Shown: piece by piece, positions 28,770-38,293 of the stretch
Numbering within the stretch: position 1 is the first letter of the stretch
How the letters are laid out: each line of letters opens with the position of its first letter
Source: Brevundimonas sp.
Lineage (GTDB): Bacteria > Pseudomonadota > Alphaproteobacteria > Caulobacterales > Caulobacteraceae
Assembly (NCBI RefSeq): GCF_029946145.1
Contig: NZ_JAQSDY010000022.1
Span: forward strand, 62,001 to 126,000
Direction of reading: 5' to 3'
Length of the DNA stretch: 64,000 nucleotides
Made by a program: the position numbers and the translations under genes
Notes under the pieces: model-generated
What the model saw: only the letters and a program-made list of their open reading frames with translations
Told to the model about the DNA's origin: nothing
Databases searched by the model: none

Positions 28770-28946
28770 CTATTTCCGGTAGCTGTCGATGAGAGCTTTC
28801 ATTTCAGCCATGACCTGCTCATGCGGAATCGGCGGGCGAGGATCGGCCAGTGATCGCTCGACCTTCGCCCGGAACCAGGCGTCATAGGCTTCGGCCTCCT
28901 CGGTCGAGGCGAACCCGGATTCGATAGGGGACGGGGCGGCGGGCAT
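28770..28946 (-). CDS. Antitoxin of ParD/stability-determinant type
   Basis: A 58-residue protein that pairs with the ParE-like gene immediately downstream. The pattern SGFASTEEAEAYDAWFRAKV followed by PRPPIPHEQVMAEM is typical of the small antitoxins labelled stability determinants. ATG 28946 is preferred because family members start shortly before the PIxS motif; a GTG at 28973 would add nine residues. Overlapping or near-abutting order antitoxin-toxin is the usual type II arrangement. Confidence 0.78.
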   Translation of the reverse strand: MPAAPSPIESGFASTEEAEAYDAWFRAKVERSLADPRPPIPHEQVMAEMKALIDSYRK

Positions 28947-28988
28947 GGGCGGAATATGCGCCTCGTGCCGCACAGCCGCAACCGGTTG

Positions 28989-30137
28989 CTACTCCGCGGC
29001 GACCAGCGGCGTGGCTTCAACCGCCCGCGCGGCGTCCAGCTCGGCGGCCTTCTGTTCGACGAGGTGGACGATCTGGTCGATCATCCCCTCATTGGCCTGT
29101 TTGTGGGCCATCCTGCCGTTCAGATAGACCATGCCGGCGCCCTTGCCGCCGCCGGTGAAGCCAACGTCCGTGTACAGAGCTTCGCCCGGGCCGTTGACGA
29201 CGCAGCCGATGATCGACAGCGACATGGGGGTGGTCACATGGGCCAGTTTCTCTTCCAGTATGCCGACCGTCTCGATGACGTTGAAACCCTGCCGCGCGCA
29301 GGACGGGCAGGCGATGATGTTGACGCCCCGGTGGCGCAGGCCCAGCGACTTGAGGATGTCGAAACCGACCTTGATCTCTTCCACCGGATCGGCGGCGAGG
29401 GAGACGCGGATGGTGTCGCCGATGCCGGCCCATAGCATGTTCCCCATGCCGATGGCCGACTTGATGGTGCCCGAGCGCAGCGGGCCCGCCTCGGTGACGC
29501 CGAGGTGCAGCGGGCAGTCGATGGCCTCGGCCAGCTGCTGGTAGGCGGCGACGGTGAGGAAGGGGTCGGACGCCTTCACCGAAATCTTGAATTCGTGGAA
29601 GTCGTGGTCCTGCAGGATGCGGGCGTGGTTCAGGGCGCTCTCGACCATGGCCTCGGGGCAGGGCTCGCCGTATTTCTCGAGCAGTTCGCGCTCCAGCGAA
29701 CCGGCGTTGACGCCGATGCGCATGGAGCAGCCGTGGTCCTTGGCGGCCTGGATGACCTCGCGCACCCGGTCGGGCGAGCCGATGTTGCCGGGATTGATGC
29801 GCAGGCAGGCGGCGCCGGCCCGGGCCGCCTCGATGCCGCGCTTGTAGTGGAAATGGATGTCGGCGACGAGCGGGACGCGGGCCTCGCGGGCGATCTGGCG
29901 GAAGGCGGCGGTGGACTCCTCGTCGGGGCAGGAGACCCGGACGATGTCGGCCCCGGCCTCTTCCAGCTGGCGGATCTGGTCGATGGTGGCCGCCGCGTCC
30001 GAGGTCGGCGTGTTGGTCATGGACTGGACGCTGATCGGCGCGTCGCCGCCCACGGGCACGGAGCCGACCATGATCTGGCGGCTCTTGCGGCGCTCGATGT
30101 GACGCCAGGGACGGATATGCGAATGGTCAGCGCTCAT
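28989..30137 (-). CDS. ispG: 4-hydroxy-3-methylbut-2-enyl-diphosphate synthase
   Basis: A 382-residue penultimate enzyme of the MEP isoprenoid pathway, converting MEcPP to HMBPP with a 4Fe-4S cluster and flavodoxin as electron donor. A TIM-barrel N-domain ([25 protein letters not shown]) is followed by the cluster domain with Cys in [10 protein letters not shown] and a later [12 protein letters not shown]. These are the three conserved cysteines. The HTH/RodZ-like gene lies 55 bases upstream, in the same order as in other Caulobacterales as far as I recall. Confidence 0.97.
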   Translation of the reverse strand: MSADHSHIRPWRHIERRKSRQIMVGSVPVGGDAPISVQSMTNTPTSDAAATIDQIRQLEEAGADIVRVSCPDEESTAAFRQIAREARVPLVADIHFHYKRGIEAARAGAACLRINPGNIGSPDRVREVIQAAKDHGCSMRIGVNAGSLERELLEKYGEPCPEAMVESALNHARILQDHDFHEFKISVKASDPFLTVAAYQQLAEAIDCPLHLGVTEAGPLRSGTIKSAIGMGNMLWAGIGDTIRVSLAADPVEEIKVGFDILKSLGLRHRGVNIIACPSCARQGFNVIETVGILEEKLAHVTTPMSLSIIGCVVNGPGEALYTDVGFTGGGKGAGMVYLNGRMAHKQANEGMIDQIVHLVEQKAAELDAARAVEATPLVAAE

Positions 30138-30192
30138 GACGGCGCAACATAGGCTTTCGATTGCGGCAAGGCCACGACATGCGCTGTCGCGA

Positions 30193-31272
30193 TCAGCCCC
30201 CGGCAGCGACGACCATGGCCGACTGGACGCTCGCGGCCCGCGTCTGGGCCTCGGCCTGGGCGGCCCGGGCGCGGGCGGCGACCTCGGCAGCCGTCTGACG
30301 GGCCAGGGCCTGGGCCCGCGTGTTCAACTGGCTGAGCGGCGTCTGTTCGGCGGTCAGCGTGCCGCCGTGCTCGCCATTCAGATAGACGTCGAAGTCCGCG
30401 AAATCCGAGGAGGCGTCGACCACGGCGACCACGCCGGCGGGCGCGCGCCAGGCGTCGCCGGCGGCCAATTGCCGCGCGAACAGCACCCGGCCGTCGGCCA
30501 TGCGGACCACCAGGCTGGCGGCCTTGCGAGCCTGGATCACCACCTGGGAGGCGCTGGCCGGGGCGCCGTAGATGGCGCCGCGGGGGTTGAAGGCGCGCTG
30601 GACCGGCGAGTTGGATGACGCGGCCGCGGCGAGGCCCTCGGGCGAGGCCGGGTCCACGCCCGTCAGCTCGGCCTCGAGACCGGGGGTGACATAGAGGGCG
30701 GGAATGGTCTGGTCGGGCGGGGCCGGCTGCGGGGCCGACAGCCGCAGGGACTGACCCGGGACGGCGCCCAGGGTCCAGCTTTCCGGCACGGAGGCGATGT
30801 CGAACGGCTGGGGCGCGCGCATCAGGCTGACGCGCTGGAAGACGTTCCAGCCCACCACGGCGAGCACGAGGGCCAGGCCGGCGGCGATCACGCGCGGAGA
30901 ATAGCGGCGAACCTCCTCGAAGGCGACGCCGACCGGCGCCTGAAGGGGCACCGAGGGGTCGGGGGTCTCGCGCTTGAACCGTTCGACGGCCAGTTGCTCG
31001 TCGAGGCCGAGGGCGTCGGCGTAGGCGCGGACATAGCCGATGGAGAAGACGCGGTTGGGCAGGGTCGAGAAGTCGTCCTGTTCCAGCGCCGTCAGATAGC
31101 GGGCGGGAACGCGGGTCACCGCGGACAGTTCGGCCAGCGACCGGCCCGACTGCTCGCGGGCCACGCGGAGGCCGTCGCCGAGCGTCGGCGCGTCCGTGAT
31201 GGAGGGAGCGACGTCCTTCCATTCGGGATTGGCCCGGAATTCGTCGGACCCGTTCCCCATATCCAGCGCCAT
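30193..31272 (-). CDS. RodZ-like HTH membrane protein
   Basis: A protein of about 359 residues with a cytoplasmic Xre-type helix-turn-helix ([56 protein letters not shown]) and a single membrane span ([18 protein letters not shown]). A periplasmic part contains a DUF4115-like beta domain and a C-terminal Ala/Arg/Gln-rich coiled tail. This is the RodZ architecture, which links MreB to the envelope in rod-shaped cells. The start at ATG 31272 (MALDMG) is preferred; an upstream ATG at 31410 adds a low-quality leader. Directly upstream of ispG and likely co-transcribed. Confidence 0.82.
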   Translation of the reverse strand: MALDMGNGSDEFRANPEWKDVAPSITDAPTLGDGLRVAREQSGRSLAELSAVTRVPARYLTALEQDDFSTLPNRVFSIGYVRAYADALGLDEQLAVERFKRETPDPSVPLQAPVGVAFEEVRRYSPRVIAAGLALVLAVVGWNVFQRVSLMRAPQPFDIASVPESWTLGAVPGQSLRLSAPQPAPPDQTIPALYVTPGLEAELTGVDPASPEGLAAAASSNSPVQRAFNPRGAIYGAPASASQVVIQARKAASLVVRMADGRVLFARQLAAGDAWRAPAGVVAVVDASSDFADFDVYLNGEHGGTLTAEQTPLSQLNTRAQALARQTAAEVAARARAAQAEAQTRAASVQSAMVVAAGG

Positions 31273-31467
31273 GGCGTCTGACCCCACACTCGGCTCGCAG
31301 GGGGTGTCCCCATGCGGCGCCGTACTCGAACCCGGGGCCTGTATCATATCGGGATGACAGTTCGGGCCTGCCCCCGCAGACCACCCGGTTCCGGCTTGTG
31401 GATAACTCATTAGGGCTGACCGATCAACGATTTATTAGGCGTACCGGCCAGTTCTGGCGCGGGACGA

Positions 31468-33738
31468 TCAGATCGTGACGTTCAACTTTCGGGCCAGGGA
31501 TTCCAGCTCGCCCCGGATCGATCCGGCGGATGAGCCGAGCAGGTTGGTCATGCTTCGCCGCGCGGCGGTCAGGTCGGCCGACAGGATCATCCGTTTGACC
31601 GGCCCGACGCCCCCGGCGGGAGCCGACAGCCGGGTATAACCCAGCGTGAGCAGGGCGAAGGCCTCCAGCGGCTTGCCGGCCAGTTCGCCGCACACCGAGA
31701 CGGGGGTGCCGGTGTCGGCGCATTTCTTCTGGATCTCGGCCAGCGCCCGCAGCGCGGGGGGCGACAGCGGGTCGTAGCGTTCGGACACCAGCGGGTTCGT
31801 GCGATCCGCGGCGAACATGTACTGGAACAGGTCGTTGGAGCCGACCGAGACGAAGTCCGTCAGCGGCAGCAGGGCGTCCAGGTGCCACAGCAGACTGGGG
31901 CATTCGATCATGGCCCCGACCCGCAGCAGGGCCGGCAGGGCCCGCCCCCGGCGCCTGGCCCAGGCGCATTCGACGTCGACCAGCTCGCGGGCGGCGCGGA
32001 ACTCGTCGACGGTGGCGATCATCGGGAACATGACCCGCAGCTCGCGGCCGGCGGCGGCGGCCAGCAGGGCGCGCAGCTGCAGCCGCAGCAGGCCGGGCCG
32101 GTCGAGCCCAAGGCGGATGGCGCGGCGGCCGAGGGCCGGATTCTCCTCCCGCTCGGTCTCCAGATAGGGCAGGACCTTGTCGCCGCCGATGTCGAGGGTG
32201 CGGAAGGTGACCGGCCGGTCGCCGGCGGTATCCAGCACCAGCTTGTACAGGGCCGTCTGGCTGTTCAGCCGGGGCAGCTCTTCCGACACCATGAACTGGA
32301 ATTCGGTGCGGAACAGGCCGATGCCCTCGGCCCCGGTGGCGTCGAGGTTTTCCAGATCCACGGCGAGGCCGGCGTTGGTCAGAAGGGTGATGCGGGTCCC
32401 GTCGCGGGTCACGGCGGGCACGTCGCGCAGCTTGGTGAACTCGGCCTGGCGCTCGCTGCGCACCAGCATGCGGGACTGGACCGCGGCCAGCATGTCGGGC
32501 CGGGGGCGCAGATAGGTCTCGCCGCTCTCGCCGTCGACGATGACGAGGTCGCCCTCGGACAGCCGGTCGCGCAGGCCCATGATGCGGCCGACGCAGGGGA
32601 TCTGCAGGGCGCGGGCGACGATGGCGGCGTGGCTGGCGGCCGAGCCCTCCTCGAGCAGCAGCCCCCTCAGCTTGTGACGCGGATATTCCAGCAGATCGGC
32701 CGGGCCGAGGTTGCGGGCCACCAGAATGGCGTCGTCGGGCAGGTCGCGCTCGCCAGGCTTGTCACCGGCCAGCACGCGCAGCAGGCGGTTGGCCAGATCC
32801 TCGAAGTCGTGCAGCCGTTCCTTGATGTAGGGATCGCGGGCCTGGGCGAAGCGGGCGCGGTGTTCGTTGCGGACGCGGTCGACGGCGGCCTCGGCGGTCA
32901 GGCCGGTGCGGACGGCCTCCTCCAGCGACCGGTTCCACCCCCGGTCGTCGGCGAACATGCGGTAGGTTTCCAGCACCTCGAACGACTGGCCGGCCAGCTT
33001 GCCCTGGCCGCCGCCGTCGAGGATGGAATCGATATTGGCCTTCAGCCCGATCAGGGCCTCGCGCAGGCGGATTTCCTCGACCTGCTGGTTCTCGGCCAGC
33101 AGGTTTTCCGGCGGCACCGGCGCCTCGTGCAGGATGACGTGGCCATAGGCCAGGCCCTCGGCGAAGCGCTGGCCCTTGAGGCGTTCGGGCCGGTGCGGCG
33201 CCACCTCGATGTCGCGTAGCTCGTCCTGGGCCAGCAGTTCGCCCGAGGCCACGGTCTCGGCCAGGACCATGGCGATGGTCTGGATGTCCTCGACTTCCTC
33301 GTCGTCATAGCGCCGCTCGGAGCGGTTCTGGACGACCAGCACGCCGATGGCCCGGCCGCCGCGCAGCAGGGGGGCGCCGAGGAAGGCGTGATACGGATCC
33401 TCGCCGGTTTCCGGGCGGTAGGCGAAGCTGGGATGGGACGGGGCGTCCGACAGGCTGATGGGGGCCGCGCTGCGGGCCACCTCGCCGACCAGACCCTCGC
33501 CGGGATGCAGCCGGGTCTTGTGCACGGCCTCGGGGTTCAGGCCCTGGGTGGCGAACAGTTCCAGCTCGCCCGAGGCGCGGCGCAGATAGATGGAGCAGAC
33601 CTCGGCGACCATCGACCGGGCGATGATGCGCACGACCATGTCCAGCCGCTCCTGCGCCGGAGCCGCTCCGGCCATGGCCTCGCGGATCTGGCGAAGGAGG
33701 TTGCGCGGCCCCCTCGTCGTCAATCCGCCAACCGGCAT
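31468..33738 (-). CDS. ptsP: PTS-Ntr enzyme I (PEP-protein phosphotransferase)
   Basis: A 756-residue enzyme that phosphorylates NPr from PEP in the nitrogen-related PTS. The N-terminal GAF domain (about 20-160; LFATQGLNPEAVHKTRLHPG) can sense glutamine in relatives. The EI domains follow, with the active His near residue 370 in EGSAASHAAIVARALQIPC, the PEP-binding IGLFRTEFQFM and SVGSNDLFQYMFAADRTNP, and a terminal CGELAGKP. Neighbour lysC is upstream on the same strand, 50 bases away. The lysC-ptsP arrangement is common in alphaproteobacteria. Confidence 0.96.
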   Translation of the reverse strand: MPVGGLTTRGPRNLLRQIREAMAGAAPAQERLDMVVRIIARSMVAEVCSIYLRRASGELELFATQGLNPEAVHKTRLHPGEGLVGEVARSAAPISLSDAPSHPSFAYRPETGEDPYHAFLGAPLLRGGRAIGVLVVQNRSERRYDDEEVEDIQTIAMVLAETVASGELLAQDELRDIEVAPHRPERLKGQRFAEGLAYGHVILHEAPVPPENLLAENQQVEEIRLREALIGLKANIDSILDGGGQGKLAGQSFEVLETYRMFADDRGWNRSLEEAVRTGLTAEAAVDRVRNEHRARFAQARDPYIKERLHDFEDLANRLLRVLAGDKPGERDLPDDAILVARNLGPADLLEYPRHKLRGLLLEEGSAASHAAIVARALQIPCVGRIMGLRDRLSEGDLVIVDGESGETYLRPRPDMLAAVQSRMLVRSERQAEFTKLRDVPAVTRDGTRITLLTNAGLAVDLENLDATGAEGIGLFRTEFQFMVSEELPRLNSQTALYKLVLDTAGDRPVTFRTLDIGGDKVLPYLETEREENPALGRRAIRLGLDRPGLLRLQLRALLAAAAGRELRVMFPMIATVDEFRAARELVDVECAWARRRGRALPALLRVGAMIECPSLLWHLDALLPLTDFVSVGSNDLFQYMFAADRTNPLVSERYDPLSPPALRALAEIQKKCADTGTPVSVCGELAGKPLEAFALLTLGYTRLSAPAGGVGPVKRMILSADLTAARRSMTNLLGSSAGSIRGELESLARKLNVTI

Positions 33739-33788
33739 GGCCCCTCCGATACGTCAGCGCTCCAGATGGGCGCCGTAGAGCTTGTTTC

Positions 33789-35063
33789 CTAGACCGCTTC
33801 CAGTCCGTAGGCCGAATGAAGCGCACGAACGGCGAGTTCCGCATAGGCCGCATCGATCAGCACGCTGATCTTGATCTCGGAGGTCGAGATGGCCTGGAAC
33901 TTCACGCCCTTGTCGGCGAGGGCCCGGAACATGGTCTGGGCGACGCCCGCATGGCTGCGCATGCCGACGCCGACGACCGACACCTTGGCCACGTCCTCGT
34001 CGACGCGCAGCTCCTCGAAACCGATCTCGGCTTGCGCCGCGCGCATCAGTTCGGCGGCGCGGGCGGCGTCCCTGCGGCCGGTGGTGAAGGTCAGATTGAC
34101 CGCCCCCTCGCTGCGCGCCTGCGACTGGACGATCATGTCGACGTTGACGTTGGCCTCGGCCAGGCGGGTGAAGACGTCGGCGGGGGCCTCGACCCGGTCG
34201 GACAGGCCCAGCAGGGTGATGCGGGCTTCGTCGCGGCTCATGGTGACGCCGGACACGATGCGTTTTTCCACGATTTCCTCCTCGTCGCAGATCAGGGTGC
34301 CGGCGTTTGCGGGCAAGGCCCCGTTCTCGTCGGGTTCGATGAAGCTCGATAGCACACGCAGCGGCACCTGTTTGGCCATGGCCAGTTCGACCGAGCGCGT
34401 CTGCAGCACCTTGGCCCCCAGCGAGGCCATCTCCAGCATCTCCTCGTAGGAGATCTTCTCAAGGCGGCGGGCGCGGCTCTCGATGCGGGGGTCGGTGGTG
34501 TAGACGCCGTCGACGTCCGTATAGATGTCGCACGGGCAGTTGAGCGCCGCGGCCACCGCCACCGCCGAGGTGTCCGAGCCGCCGCGGCCCAGGGTGGTGA
34601 TCCGGCCCGAGCGGCTGACGCCCTGGAAACCCGGGACGACCGCGATCTCGCCCTTGTCCATGGCGGCGCCGAGCACATCGCCGGGAACATCCTCGATGCG
34701 GGCGCGGCCGTGGGCGTCGTCGGTCAGGATGGGAATCTGCCAGCCCATCCAGGTGCGGGCGTTGAGGCCCATGTTGCGCAGGGTCAGGGCCAGCAGGCCT
34801 GCCGTCACCTGTTCGCCCGAGGCGACGACGACGTCGTATTCGTCGTCCGACGGTTCGATCCCCTGGCCTGGCCGGCCGGCGCCGTCGGTCCAGGCGACCA
34901 GCTCATTGGTCTTGCCGGCCATGGCGGAGACGACGACGGCGACCTGTTTGCCGGCGGCGGCCTCGGCGGCGACGATGCGGGCGGCGCGGCGGATGCGCTC
35001 GAGGTCGCCCATGGAGGTGCCGCCGAACTTCATCACCAGTCGCGTCGTATCTGGCCGCGTCAT
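33789..35063 (-). CDS. lysC: Aspartate kinase
   Basis: A 424-residue enzyme for the first step of the aspartate family (Lys, Thr, Met, DAP). The kinase domain begins [12 protein letters not shown], and [16 protein letters not shown] is the nucleotide-binding/catalytic segment. The C-terminus has two ACT domains ([32 protein letters not shown]), giving allosteric control by lysine and/or threonine. The start is ATG 35063 (MTRPDT); earlier in-frame ATGs would run into the divergent ubiG start. Confidence 0.97.
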   Translation of the reverse strand: MTRPDTTRLVMKFGGTSMGDLERIRRAARIVAAEAAAGKQVAVVVSAMAGKTNELVAWTDGAGRPGQGIEPSDDEYDVVVASGEQVTAGLLALTLRNMGLNARTWMGWQIPILTDDAHGRARIEDVPGDVLGAAMDKGEIAVVPGFQGVSRSGRITTLGRGGSDTSAVAVAAALNCPCDIYTDVDGVYTTDPRIESRARRLEKISYEEMLEMASLGAKVLQTRSVELAMAKQVPLRVLSSFIEPDENGALPANAGTLICDEEEIVEKRIVSGVTMSRDEARITLLGLSDRVEAPADVFTRLAEANVNVDMIVQSQARSEGAVNLTFTTGRRDAARAAELMRAAQAEIGFEELRVDEDVAKVSVVGVGMRSHAGVAQTMFRALADKGVKFQAISTSEIKISVLIDAAYAELAVRALHSAYGLEAV

Positions 35064-35118
35064 CGTGGCGGATCGCCCCATCTTGCGTGGAAGGCCGCGC
35101 GGGTTCATCCCTCGGCTC

Positions 35119-35922
35119 ATGGTCGCTTCTAACGGCACGGTATCGGCGCGCAAACCCCAAAGCCGCCCGGAATTCAACGATCAGGCCGAGGGGCCGTCGA
35201 TCGATCCCGCCGACGTGGCGCGCTTTTCGGCCCAGGCGGCGGAATGGTGGGACGCGCGCGGGCCCTTCGCGCCGCTGCACAAATTCAATCCGGCGCGGCT
35301 GGCCTTCGTCCGCGACCGGGCGGCGGAGCGGTTCGGACGCGACGCGAGGACCCGGGCGCCGTTCGCGGGCCTGACCCTGCTGGACGTCGGCTGTGGCGGG
35401 GGGCTGATCGCCGAGCCGATGCGGCGGATGGGGTTCGAGGTCACCGCCATCGACGCCTCGGCCGAGAACATCGGCACGGCCCGGGCGCACGCGGAGCAGC
35501 AGGGGCTGGACATCGCCTGGCGCGCCGCGACCGTGGAGCAGATGGAGGCGGAAGGGGCGGGGCCGTTCGACGTGGTCCTGACCATGGAGGTGATCGAGCA
35601 TGTCGCCGATCCCGAGGCCTTCGTCCGCGCCTGTTCGCGGCTGGTGAAGCCGGGCGGGATGATGGTCGTGGCGACCCTGAACCGGACGCTGAAATCGCTG
35701 GCGCTCGGCAAGATCGCGGCGGAGTACGTCCTGCGCTGGGTCCCGGCCGGGACGCACGACTGGAACCAGTTCCTGAAGCCCGACGAGATCCGGCTGATGC
35801 TGTCACAGGAGCCGGTGGCTGTGACCGGACCCTTTGGTCTCGCCTATGATCCGTTCACGGATCGCTGGAGCGAGAGCAGCGACGCGGGGATAAATTACAT
35901 GATGATCGCCACCCGGGACTGA
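35119..35922 (+). CDS. ubiG: Ubiquinone biosynthesis O-methyltransferase
   Basis: A 267-residue SAM-dependent enzyme carrying out both O-methylations in ubiquinone synthesis. The N-terminal [20 protein letters not shown] and [11 protein letters not shown] are UbiG hallmarks, followed by SAM motif [34 protein letters not shown], and the C-terminal [13 protein letters not shown]. The start is ATG 35119, 55 bases from the divergent lysC start, so the two share a short promoter region. Confidence 0.97.
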   Translation: MVASNGTVSARKPQSRPEFNDQAEGPSIDPADVARFSAQAAEWWDARGPFAPLHKFNPARLAFVRDRAAERFGRDARTRAPFAGLTLLDVGCGGGLIAEPMRRMGFEVTAIDASAENIGTARAHAEQQGLDIAWRAATVEQMEAEGAGPFDVVLTMEVIEHVADPEAFVRACSRLVKPGGMMVVATLNRTLKSLALGKIAAEYVLRWVPAGTHDWNQFLKPDEIRLMLSQEPVAVTGPFGLAYDPFTDRWSESSDAGINYMMIATRD

Positions 35923-36024
35923 TGTCGCAGGCTTACGGCGAATTCATCCACCTTGCAGGGATGTAACGGGACAGGCGAAGCTTCACGGTGGGATGAGGGA
36001 TCATCCCCGAAACGGAGCCTCCTG

Positions 36025-36246
36025 ATGAAACGCCTTCTGATCCTTTCCGCCCTGTCCGCCGCCCTGATGACCTCGGCCTGCGTCACCGTGATCGACGCCA
36101 CCGACGGCGACGATTTCGGATGGCACGGCGAGAACGCCCAGCCGTTCGACGCCGCCCGTGACGCCTGCCGGGCCTCGACCGGCCACGGCCAGCGCAGCGA
36201 AGCCTTCCGCGAGTGCATGGCCGCCAAGGGCTGGACCCGCAGCTAG
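36025..36246 (+). CDS. Small lipoprotein
   Basis: A 73-residue protein with a lipoprotein signal (MKRLLILSALSAALMTSAC, Cys19 lipidated) and a mature part with two cysteines (DACRAS, RECMAAKGW) at spacing typical of small periplasmic Cys-paired proteins. GGAG lies upstream of the ATG. The stop overlaps the convergent GNAT gene stop by four bases. The function is unknown. Confidence 0.78.
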   Translation: MKRLLILSALSAALMTSACVTVIDATDGDDFGWHGENAQPFDAARDACRASTGHGQRSEAFRECMAAKGWTRS

Positions 36247-36746
36247 GCCGTCAGGTCCCGGACCATGTAGCGGGCGCCCGGCCCGTAGCTGGCCAGTCTG
36301 GTCGTCATGGCGGGACTGTCGACCACGGCGAAGCCGCGCCTTTCCCAGAAGGGCGCGGCGTCGTTGACGGCGACGAGGGTCAGCGCCGGCCAGCCGGCGT
36401 CGCGGGCCTGACGGGCCAGACGCTCGACGACGTCACGTGACCAGCCGCTGCCCCGGACCTCGGGGTGCAGGGCCAGGTCGTGCAGATACATGACCGAGGC
36501 CTCCGCCGGGATGGCCTCGATCAGGGTGTTCAACGCCGGCGCCGCCCCGGCCCGCCACGGCCAGGCGACCATATAGCCGCGCGGTTCGCCGTTCGCCTCG
36601 GCGAGGACGAAGCAGCCGGACGGATTCAGCGCCAGCCGGTTCCCGAAACAGTCCCGGCCCTCGAAATGGTCCGGAAAGCCGATCGCCGCGATGTGGGCGA
36701 CGGCGTCCAGATCGGCCGCCGTCATCGCCCGCCAGTCCAGAGGCAT
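36243..36746 (-). CDS. GNAT-family N-acetyltransferase
   Basis: A 167-residue acetyltransferase. Motif A, LHDLALHPEVRGSGWSRDV, binds the acetyl-CoA pyrophosphate and is followed by LARQARDAGWPALTLVAVN and FWERRGFAV, the C-terminal GNAT strand. The substrate is unknown. It starts one base inside the stop of the DUF1178 gene (TGATG), the last gene of a four-gene minus-strand operon with grx and the nitrilase. Confidence 0.9.
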   Translation of the reverse strand: MPLDWRAMTAADLDAVAHIAAIGFPDHFEGRDCFGNRLALNPSGCFVLAEANGEPRGYMVAWPWRAGAAPALNTLIEAIPAEASVMYLHDLALHPEVRGSGWSRDVVERLARQARDAGWPALTLVAVNDAAPFWERRGFAVVDSPAMTTRLASYGPGARYMVRDLTA

Positions 36747-37177
36747 CAGTTCAGCTTGTCCGGTGTGGGCGGCAGCGGCGGCAGGCGCGCGCACGGGACG
36801 CCGTCCTCCTTGAGCTTTCTCACCTCGGCAGGGGTGGCTTCGCCGTAGATCTCGCGCTTTTCGGAGCGGCCCTCGTGGATGTCGCGGGCCTCGCGGGCGA
36901 AGGCGTCGCCGACATAGTCGAAATTCCGCTCGACATGGCTGTGCGCCTCGCGGGCCGCCTGCATCACCAGGGTCTGCATCTTCGCCAGATCGGGCGTCGC
37001 TTCGCGCTTCCTCGTGCCGGAGACGGCGGGGGCCATGATCTGTTTGGAGACCGCGTGCGAGCCGCACAACGGGCATTCGACCAGGGCGCGGGCGACCTGG
37101 TCGTCATAGTCGGCCGAGGCGCTGAACCAGGCCTCGAAGCCGTGATCGTGTTCGCACTGAAGGGCGTAGCGGATCAT
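36746..37177 (-). CDS. DUF1178 family protein
   Basis: A 143-residue protein. The family pattern is MIRYALQCEHDHGFEAWFSASADYDDQ, read in two parts, with Cys-His at the start and a CPLCGS knuckle near residue 36, together a likely zinc-binding site. The C-terminal half has the ARDIHEGRSEKREIYGEAT motif. It is known only as an alphaproteobacterial and betaproteobacterial conserved family. ATGA coupling to the nitrilase gene upstream (37174-37177) suggests a linked role in the same unit. Confidence 0.92.
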   Translation of the reverse strand: MIRYALQCEHDHGFEAWFSASADYDDQVARALVECPLCGSHAVSKQIMAPAVSGTRKREATPDLAKMQTLVMQAAREAHSHVERNFDYVGDAFAREARDIHEGRSEKREIYGEATPAEVRKLKEDGVPCARLPPLPPTPDKLN

Positions 37178-38010
37178 TCCGGCCCCGCGAATTCGCGGTC
37201 GTGGGTCAGCTGGGGGATGGCGGCGCGGGCGCGGGCGACGGCGTCGAAATCCAGCGTCGCGAACAGCACGCCTGGCGTGTCGTGATCCAGCTTCGCCGCC
37301 ACCTCGCCCCATGGCGCGACGACGGTGGAACGGCCCCAGGTGCGGCGGCCGTCGTCGTGGGTTCCGGCCTGTGCGGGCGCCAGGATCCAGCAGCCGGTCT
37401 CGATGGCGCGGGCCCGCAGCATCGTTTCCCAATGGGCCTCGCCCGTCGGCACGGTGAAGGCGGCGGGCACGGCGATCATCACCGCCCCGGCCTTCGCCAG
37501 GGCGCGATACAGATGCGGGAAGCGGATGTCGTAGCAGATGGTCAGGCCGAGCTTGCCCCAGGGCGTGTCGGCGACAACGGCCTCGCTCCCGGGCCGCACC
37601 GTGGCGCTCTCCCGCCAGCGTTCCCCGGTCGGCAGGTCGACGTCGAAGACGTGCAGCTTGTCGTAGGTCGTGACGATCCCGCCCTGGTCGTCGATCAGCA
37701 GGGACCGGTTGGCGGCGCGGTCGTCGCCCTCATGGCCCGAGCGGACGATGGCCGAGCCGATCAGCAGCCAGACGCCGAGCTCCCGGGCCAGATCGCGCAG
37801 GGCGGTCACCGCTTCGTCCCGGTCCTGGGTGGTCAGGGCGGCCTCGCGGCGATCCTTGTCGCGGATCATGAAATTGGTCGCTTCCGGCGTCAGGATCAGC
37901 CTGGCCCCGCCCGCCGCCGCCTCGCGGATCAGCGGCTCGACATGGGCGAAGGCCGCCGCGGGCGTGGCCGGGGTGCGGGTCTGGATCAGGGCGATCGGAA
38001 GCGTGGCCAT
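37174..38010 (-). CDS. Carbon-nitrogen hydrolase (Nit-type amidase)
   Basis: A 278-residue member of the nitrilase superfamily. The catalytic triad is readable: Glu in LILTPEATNFM, Lys in YDKLHVFD, Cys in LTICYDIRFPHLYRAL. The closest functional class appears to be Nit1/Nit2, omega-amidases that hydrolyse deaminated glutathione or alpha-ketoglutaramate. Its pairing with glutaredoxin in one operon (ATGA-type overlap at 38010) fits a glutathione-repair role, which is inference. Confidence 0.92.
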   Translation of the reverse strand: MATLPIALIQTRTPATPAAAFAHVEPLIREAAAGGARLILTPEATNFMIRDKDRREAALTTQDRDEAVTALRDLARELGVWLLIGSAIVRSGHEGDDRAANRSLLIDDQGGIVTTYDKLHVFDVDLPTGERWRESATVRPGSEAVVADTPWGKLGLTICYDIRFPHLYRALAKAGAVMIAVPAAFTVPTGEAHWETMLRARAIETGCWILAPAQAGTHDDGRRTWGRSTVVAPWGEVAAKLDHDTPGVLFATLDFDAVARARAAIPQLTHDREFAGPE

Positions 38011-38267
38011 CAGGCCTCCAGCAATGCGTCCAGCGCGCCTTTCCGGTCAAGCGCGTGCAGCTCGTCGGAGCCGCCGATATGTTTTCCGTCGATGAAGATC
38101 TGCGGGAAGGTCATGCGTCCTTTCGACCGCTGGATCATCTCCTGCTTCCTGGCGGGGTCGCTGGAGGCCACGATCTCGGTGAAGTCGGCCCCCTTCTTGT
38201 TCAGCAGGGCCTTGGCGGCGTGGCAGTAGCCGCAACCGGGCTTGGTGTAGATGACGACGTCGGCCAA
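38010..38267 (-). CDS. grxC: Glutaredoxin 3
   Basis: An 85-residue glutaredoxin with the dithiol active site CGYCHAAK near the N-terminus, the TFPQIFID cis-proline segment, and GGSDELHALDRKG for glutathione binding. It reduces protein disulfides and glutathione mixed disulfides in the cytoplasm. It leads the operon grx-nitrilase-DUF1178-GNAT, in which every junction overlaps by one to four bases. Confidence 0.96.
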   Translation of the reverse strand: MADVVIYTKPGCGYCHAAKALLNKKGADFTEIVASSDPARKQEMIQRSKGRMTFPQIFIDGKHIGGSDELHALDRKGALDALLEA

Positions 38268-38293
38268 AAGAGTCTCCTGAAAATCCGTCCGGG

